Shown: one piece after another, positions 33,947 to 38,409 of the stretch
Layout: each line of letters opens with the position of its first letter
Numbering within the stretch: the first letter of the stretch is position 1
NCBI GenBank assembly: GCA_020349245.1
Contig: CP070764.1
Span: forward strand, 4,302,625 to 4,341,033
Direction of reading: 5' to 3'
Length of the DNA stretch: 38,409 nt
Origin: Chloroflexota bacterium
GTDB lineage: Bacteria; Chloroflexota; Anaerolineae; Anaerolineales; UBA4823
The notes under the pieces: generated by a model
What the model saw: only the letters and a program-made list of their open reading frames with translations
What the model was told of the DNA's origin: nothing
The model's database searches: none
Made by a program: the position numbers and the translations under genes

Positions 33947-33952
33947 TAAAAT
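33947..33952 (+). promoter_or_regulatory. Possible -10 box for the Mut7-C gene (leaderless)
   Basis: TAAAAT at 33947-33952 ends 9 nt before ATG 33962. No good -35 was found, so this is weaker than the other leaderless cases. Confidence 0.4.
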
Positions 33953-33961
33953 GTGAAAACC

Positions 33962-34720
33962 ATGGAAGAAGCGAAAATTACCTTCTATGATGAGCTGAAC
34001 GACCTCCTGCCATCCAGAGATCGGCAGAGACAATTGTATATCGGATTTAATGAACGTCAGTCAATTAAGCATATCGTTGAATCCTTAGGTATCCCCCATA
34101 CCGAGATTGGCTCACTTGTTGTTAATGGGCACAACGTAGATTTTGGATACCTCGTACAATCTGGCGACGATATCCTCGTCTACCCAGCGATTCCGGATCT
34201 GGATAAACTGTCCGGGATGTTTAAAGATGGTCAGCTAATCATCGAACCCCGATTTATCCTTGATAATCATCTGGGGAAATTGGCTTCTTATCTGCGGATG
34301 TGTGGAATTGACGCAATCTATCGGAATGATTATCACGACGAAGAGCTCGTCCAGGTTGCGGTTCAAGATCAGCGAATACTACTCACTAGGGACAGGCAAC
34401 TCCTGATGAGAAAAATCATCCCTTACGGGTATCTGCTCCGCTCGCTCGATCCAGAAAGACAAGTTATTGAGATAATTCGCCGCTTTGATTTATTCAAACT
34501 TATCTCGCCATTTCATCGCTGTTTGCGTTGCAATACACCCCTGGAAAAAATTGAAAAAGAGAAAATTATCGACCGCTTGCAACCTCTGACCAAGAAATAT
34601 TTCCAGGAATTTCACCACTGCCGAGGATGTGGCCAAATTTACTGGAGAGGATCCCACCACAAGAGAATGGAAAATTTGCTTTTCCGGATTCTCGGATCAG
34701 CTACAACGGAAGGGATTTGA
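33962..34720 (+). CDS. Mut7-C RNase with N-terminal ubiquitin-like domain
   Basis: 252 residues. The N-terminal part (about 1-85; KITFYDELNDLLP, SLVVNGHNVDFGYLVQSGDDILVYP) is a ubiquitin/MoaD-like beta-grasp domain. The C-terminal part (about 95-250; PRFILDNHLGKLASYLRMCGIDAIY, DQRILLTRDRQLL) is a Mut7-C domain, a PIN-like RNase fold whose acidic residues are visible (D of FILDNHLG, D of LLTRDR), ending in a zinc ribbon (CLRC and CRGC). The combination is a known but little-studied bacterial family; targets are unknown and there is no antitoxin beside it. The beta-grasp domain has no C-terminal Gly-Gly. GTG 33953 would add three residues. A strong terminator follows. Confidence 0.85.
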   Translation: MEEAKITFYDELNDLLPSRDRQRQLYIGFNERQSIKHIVESLGIPHTEIGSLVVNGHNVDFGYLVQSGDDILVYPAIPDLDKLSGMFKDGQLIIEPRFILDNHLGKLASYLRMCGIDAIYRNDYHDEELVQVAVQDQRILLTRDRQLLMRKIIPYGYLLRSLDPERQVIEIIRRFDLFKLISPFHRCLRCNTPLEKIEKEKIIDRLQPLTKKYFQEFHHCRGCGQIYWRGSHHKRMENLLFRILGSATTEGI

Positions 34721-34727
34721 AAATGTA

Positions 34728-34759
34728 AAAAATCGCCAGGAGAATTCCTGGCGATTTTT
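34728..34759. terminator. Bidirectional terminator after the Mut7-C gene
   Basis: A perfect 14-bp inverted repeat: AAAAATCGCCAGGA (34728-34741), 4-nt loop, TCCTGGCGATTTTT (34746-34759). It serves the convergent Mut7-C and zinc-ribbon genes. Confidence 0.93.
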
Positions 34760-34772
34760 GATTGCAGAAAGA

Positions 34773-35852
34773 TCATTGTTCAATGGAAACAAGCGTCCCG
34801 AAGGTGTTTATGTTCAATGTCCACTCACTACCGATGCTAGCTTCCTGGAATAAATTAAGGTCGCTTGTTGTGTACACAAAAGAATCTTCACCCGATTTGA
34901 AATAGATCCGGTAATTTTCCTCCCTGCTCTCCCCGAGTCGTTGCCCTTCTTGTAATTGAGGTTCTGGCCAATTGGGTTCAAAATTCTCACCAGTTACAAC
35001 AACCACATCAACGACACTCCACTCGTCAAGTGTGTAAGTACAGAAAGAATCGTATACTTCGTATTCGCAATCTTGAACAACTTCAGCGTATCCACTACCG
35101 GAGTCAACCGTGTAAGGCGTTCCACAAACTTCAACAGAGTCCGGTGCCGGCTCGCTTTGAACGCTGCGCACTTCCTGGCTACAGGACCCAATCACGCCTT
35201 CAGCAGGGATTTCATCTTCCCAATCTTTGTGATCGACTGGACCAAGAGCTTCGATCGGAACTGACCGCTCCCAGCTGACATTCTCCACAATCCCTATTGT
35301 GGGTTTTGTGCGGTTTGCAAATATGAGGTATACACCACATGCAAGAATCAAAACAGCAACTATCCCGATAATTATCCAGTTCCGCATATTTGATTGTGGT
35401 TTTTCTGTTTCTTCAACCCTGGTTTCCTTGCCGACCTTCTCCTCAGCCAGGCTACCACCACAAAAGAGACAAAATTTCCCGTTTCCGGGGTTTTCCTGTT
35501 CACAATTAGGGCATGTAACAGTGCCAACCGGGCCAGATTTGTACGCACCTACCACTCGCCCAGATTCCCGGCGGATGCCTTCAACAAGATCGCCACCACA
35601 CTGGTAACAAACCTCCACGCTCGCAGCGTTGCGAGCACCACAGTACGGGCAATGAATGTCTGCGCCCGCTTCTGCCTGGGCGATCTTCTCCTCGTCTGTG
35701 ATTAACTGCTGGGACTCTGCCGGTTCAAATTGAACGTCCTCCGGCTGCGGCGCACCGCAGCCACCGCATAGCGTTACTGGTCCTGGGTTGATAGTATTAC
35801 AATTCGGGCAGGTCCATTGAAGTTCAACATGTCCAATCTTTTTCCTCGCCAT
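34773..35852 (-). CDS. Membrane protein with three zinc ribbons and an extracytoplasmic domain
   Basis: 359-residue protein not assigned to a named family. Three cytoplasmic zinc ribbons can be seen: CPNC/CGGC (15-32, RanBP2-like spacing), CPYC/CYQC (68-85) and CPNC/CLFC (114-131). One membrane helix follows at about 158-179. The C-terminal 180 residues are predicted outside and hold four or five cysteines (SCSQEV, VCGTPY, DCEYEV, FCTYTL) that may form disulfides, plus repeats of the theme WSVVDVVVVTGENFEPNWPEP. The layout, a zinc-ribbon head inside and a beta-rich domain outside, suggests a scaffold or sensor, but this is inference. Confidence 0.7.
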   Translation of the reverse strand: MARKKIGHVELQWTCPNCNTINPGPVTLCGGCGAPQPEDVQFEPAESQQLITDEEKIAQAEAGADIHCPYCGARNAASVEVCYQCGGDLVEGIRRESGRVVGAYKSGPVGTVTCPNCEQENPGNGKFCLFCGGSLAEEKVGKETRVEETEKPQSNMRNWIIIGIVAVLILACGVYLIFANRTKPTIGIVENVSWERSVPIEALGPVDHKDWEDEIPAEGVIGSCSQEVRSVQSEPAPDSVEVCGTPYTVDSGSGYAEVVQDCEYEVYDSFCTYTLDEWSVVDVVVVTGENFEPNWPEPQLQEGQRLGESREENYRIYFKSGEDSFVYTTSDLNLFQEASIGSEWTLNINTFGTLVSIEQ

Positions 35853-36059
35853 ATGAAGCCAATCTCCAATAATAAGAATTAAGAATTATTACCTACAGCT
35901 ACCACTTGGTATAGCAGATTTGTGAATTCAATTATGATGAAAATCGCTACCTGGTGAAAGTGATGCATTTATTAAAATGAATTTTATCAGACCAATAACC
36001 AGGCAAACTTTTCAAGTCTGCAAGCATAGAATACTTGATTATTAAGAAATTATTTGCGA

Positions 36060-37058
36060 TTATTCGATACCGATCGCTTTGCGTATTTCCTCGATCTTGG
36101 GTTGCGAAATCATTCTCGCTTTATCTGCCCCCTGCTGGAGAATTTTTTCCAGGTAGGTAAAATCATCCATGTAGCGCCAATAGCTTTCGCGAGCCTGTGC
36201 GAATTCCCCTTCCAATAACTCGTATAGTGCATTTTTGATCTCGCTGTAAGCCAATCCACCCTGCCGATATCCGTCACTGACTCTTTGAAGATCCGCCGGA
36301 GAAGCAAAGTGCTTGTAGATTGCAAATACATTATCCTCATCCGGATCTTTTGGATCCTCTGGCTTACGAGAATCTGTCACAATTCGCATCACGCGTTTGC
36401 GGATCTCTTTCGAGGATTCAAAGATCGGGATCACATTGTCATAGCTTTTGCTCATTTTCCTGCCGTCCAAACCGGGTATCGTCATCACGTCTTCACGGAT
36501 CACAGCTTCAGGTACAGTCAATATTTCTTTTTTATAGTTGCCGTTGATCGCCTGGGCGATATCGCGAGTGATCTCAATATGCTGCTTTTGATCTAGCCCA
36601 ACCGGTACGAAATTAGTATCAAATAACAGGATATCCGCCGCCATTAAAGCCGGGTACAAGAACAATCCCGAGTTAATACCTTCATCTGAGTCCTTCCCCT
36701 TTTCCAGGTTTTCATCTACGGCAGCCTTGTATGCATGGGCACGGTTTAATAATCCCTTGGGGGTGAAGCAGGCCAGGATCCAGGTCAGCTCCATCACCTC
36801 TGGTATATCTGACTGGCGATAAAAAATGACTTTCTCTGGATCTAGTCCCAGAGCTAACCACGTTGCAGCAACTTCATAGGTTAATTTTTTTAACTCGTCC
36901 CGGTTTTTGACTGTTGTCAGTGCGTGATAATCTGCAATGAAGTACAAAGCTTGATAATCCTTGGCCAGCTCCAGTGCAGGTTTAATCATGCCTAGGAAAT
37001 TGCCAATATGAGGCGTTCCGGATGGTTTAATTCCGGTCAGAGCGATTCCATTTTTCAT
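36060..37058 (-). CDS. trpS: Tryptophanyl-tRNA synthetase
   Basis: Class I synthetase that charges tRNA-Trp. The 332-residue product has the HIGH-type motif PHIGNFLG near residue 16 and KMSKS in GRKMSKSYDN, and the TrpRS-specific IADYHALTT. I chose ATG 37058, with AAAAGGTG about 6 nt upstream, over GTG 37067, which would add Met-Leu-Lys. The 207 bp between the zinc-ribbon gene and trpS hold no feature I can support. It is 29 bp or more downstream of the DUF309 gene and may be co-transcribed with it. Confidence 0.96.
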   Translation of the reverse strand: MKNGIALTGIKPSGTPHIGNFLGMIKPALELAKDYQALYFIADYHALTTVKNRDELKKLTYEVAATWLALGLDPEKVIFYRQSDIPEVMELTWILACFTPKGLLNRAHAYKAAVDENLEKGKDSDEGINSGLFLYPALMAADILLFDTNFVPVGLDQKQHIEITRDIAQAINGNYKKEILTVPEAVIREDVMTIPGLDGRKMSKSYDNVIPIFESSKEIRKRVMRIVTDSRKPEDPKDPDEDNVFAIYKHFASPADLQRVSDGYRQGGLAYSEIKNALYELLEGEFAQARESYWRYMDDFTYLEKILQQGADKARMISQPKIEEIRKAIGIE

Positions 37059-37096
37059 TTTCAGCACCTTTTTCTACATAATCGCGGTTGATTTTA

Positions 37097-37945
37097 TCAA
37101 TTTAACTCCCGGAATTCAACCGGCTTTAGCAAGGTTGGATCAAATTCCGAGATCCTTTCCTCGCCTAACATAATCAATTGCTGGTGAACCATTTTTGCTT
37201 CTTTTCGGAGTTTTTCGATGTTAATACCGCGACATTCAGCCGGGAGCGGATCGATCCACTTTCTCATTCGTAGAAACATTTTCATTGCACCAGAATAATT
37301 CCCTCGCAATACTTGGTAATATGCGACTGAAACCTGCAAGATCGCCCGGTAAACCTCTCGGCCAGGTGGTAATTCCTCATTCCAAGCGATTTCAAGCAAA
37401 TCATGGGCTTCAAAATACTCTCCGCGATTAAATTTTTCCAAACCTCGCTTTGCATGAAAGGAAATTTTTTGTTCGCAGGCGGTCTCAAGATCTTTTGAGT
37501 CAACTACATTGGCTAAATCTGAAATTAGTTCTGCTAAGTTCTTCACAAATGTTGACCTGGTGACCACCTTGGTTGCTCCAGCATTTTCAGCTGCCGCGAG
37601 CTTCTCCGCATCGACATGCGGCCCATAACACAAGACTGGTATACCTCGAGTTGCAGGTACAGAAGTGAGCAGCATGATCCACTCCTTCCAGGGAATTGCC
37701 TCATTACCCAGGTCAAATATGAGTAATGCAGGCCTCCATTTTGTTATTTTATCGAGCAAGATTCCTTCTCTCCCCCGAATTGGCTCAGCGAAAACCTGGC
37801 CTTGCGGCTGATCGTCATCTGGTGCAATCTGCACGGCGGTTTCGATTAATTTGACTTCAAATCCTGACTGCTCAGCAACATTTTCTATACGCAAGGAGAA
37901 GTTCAAATCTTTTACAAAGGCAAGTATCAACGGAAAATCACGCAT
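37097..37945 (-). CDS. Pseudo-receiver domain fused to DUF309
   Basis: 282 residues in two parts. The N-terminal half (about 5-155) looks like a response-regulator receiver: LLIFDLGNE holds an Asp where the phospho-acceptor should be, but the lysine of the usual K-P motif is not found (VVTRSTFV instead), the acidic pair at strand 1 is reduced to KDL, and about 25 extra residues separate strands 2 and 3. The C-terminal half (about 165-265) is a DUF309 helical domain (GLEKFNRGEYFEAHDLLEIAW). The gene lies between the HD-domain gene and trpS. The function is unknown; the receiver part is probably not phosphorylated in the standard way. Confidence 0.72.
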   Translation of the reverse strand: MRDFPLILAFVKDLNFSLRIENVAEQSGFEVKLIETAVQIAPDDDQPQGQVFAEPIRGREGILLDKITKWRPALLIFDLGNEAIPWKEWIMLLTSVPATRGIPVLCYGPHVDAEKLAAAENAGATKVVTRSTFVKNLAELISDLANVVDSKDLETACEQKISFHAKRGLEKFNRGEYFEAHDLLEIAWNEELPPGREVYRAILQVSVAYYQVLRGNYSGAMKMFLRMRKWIDPLPAECRGINIEKLRKEAKMVHQQLIMLGEERISEFDPTLLKPVEFRELN

Positions 37946-37997
37946 ACCTTTTACCTATCGCCCCCAATGCTACATAACAATGTAATTGGTTCATTTC

Positions 37998-38409
37998 TTA
38001 ATCCACTCCCTGCGAAGAAATCTGCTTAATTAGGTCCACGAGTCTGACAAGCTCCTGAAGCAGCTCACTTGAAAGCCGAGCCTGGTAAACCTGGATCAAT
38101 TGCTCATAATACCAGAGAGTTCCATCTTTGCCACCATTAAATCGCTGCCAAGCATCTTCCCCATCTCGCCGTAAATCCCTCAATGTCGCCCGGGCGTTAT
38201 AAACTTTGTCAGCCAGGGAAACCCGCAAGGCTTGAGGACTTGCCGTGCTGATGTTAACAATAAAATCTTCCTTGCGTTTACGCCACGGAGGTTTTGGATC
38301 GTCAACTGAATCTGTCACCGAAAGCACAATTTCAGCAACCATGTTTGCGTAACGTCGACGAATATCCTCAAGTGTTTCTAAACCTCCCTGATCCTCCACA
38401 GCATCATGT
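37998..38409 (-). CDS. RelA/SpoT-type HD-domain protein (N-terminus cut by window edge)
   Basis: The reading frame runs off the right end of the window. The first visible residues are H-D-A-V-E-D-Q-G, the conserved His-Asp of an HD phosphohydrolase followed by the VED of the RelA/SpoT hydrolase group. Further on, VSLADKVYNARATLRDL carries the family's second conserved Asp. The C-terminal sequence GTLWYYEQLIQVYQ is seen in small stand-alone (p)ppGpp hydrolases of the SAH/MESH1 type. About 136 residues are visible and there is no synthetase domain after the HD part, so this is probably a short stand-alone hydrolase. A GTG at 38399 is an internal codon and not the start. Confidence 0.8.
   Translation of the reverse strand, partial: HDAVEDQGGLETLEDIRRRYANMVAEIVLSVTDSVDDPKPPWRKRKEDFIVNISTASPQALRVSLADKVYNARATLRDLRRDGEDAWQRFNGGKDGTLWYYEQLIQVYQARLSSELLQELVRLVDLIKQISSQGVD

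Noticed and set aside
33962..34720. Mut7-C RNase as the toxin of a toxin-antitoxin pair.
   Set aside because: No small antitoxin-like gene is adjacent; it is flanked by a divergent nucleosidase gene and a terminator.

Overview
The window looks like chromosomal DNA of a Chloroflexota bacterium, most likely an Anaerolineae-type anaerobe. This is inferred from gene content and order (SMC/RNase III/FabF beside FtsY, a MoaD-MoaE fusion, a Thr/Pro-rich PpiC foldase, thiolase-like/DUF35 pairs, a tungsten aldehyde oxidoreductase, a YtxG/YtxH-like pair), not from any search. Gene density is high and no gap exceeds 300 bp. I see no tRNA, rRNA, CRISPR array, insertion sequence or phage gene.

Layout. 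(1) 1-3193: Fe-S assembly. sufB (cut by the left edge) and sufC run leftward; a SufR-like regulator and a SufT-like protein run rightward. Between them two near-consensus divergent promoters share one perfect 13-bp palindrome that covers both -35 boxes. (2) 3277-5915: rpsF-ssb-rpsR, then a membrane-anchored PpiC-type foldase. (3) 5922-14014, leftward: moaC, moaD-moaE fusion, thrC-like, fabF, rnc, smc. (4) 14125-19117, rightward: ftsY, prfB with a programmed +1 frameshift, rpmF, fabD, fabG, asp23-like, nusB. (5) 19133-24703: tatA, tatC, then a tight run of a CitE-like lyase, two thiolase-fold proteins and two Zn-ribbon/OB-fold (DUF35) proteins. (6) 24732-29060: a two-helix membrane protein, a large lipoprotein with a sugar-hydrolase-like C-terminus, and YtxG/YtxH-like envelope proteins. 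(7) 29063-32562, leftward: an AOR-family tungstoenzyme and the NAD(P)HX repair enzyme. (8) 32622-38409: GNAT, MTA/SAH-type nucleosidase, Mut7-C RNase with ubiquitin-like domain, zinc-ribbon membrane protein, trpS, pseudo-receiver-DUF309 fusion, and an HD-domain protein cut by the right edge.

The best candidate for an undescribed system is 20471-24703. Both thiolase-fold proteins lack the catalytic Cys/His/His/Cys set of thiolases, and both carry the same replacements at two sites (GHP His to Asn, C-terminal Cys to Trp). Each is matched in number by a DUF35 protein, and a CoA-ester lyase leads the run. This resembles the logic of Ltp2/ChsH2-type retro-aldolases rather than true thiolases.

The window also shows regulatory detail: several genes have a -10 box only 6-9 nt before the start codon (probable leaderless mRNAs), and the two predicted ribosomal-protein promoters each place a perfect hairpin at the expected transcript 5' end.
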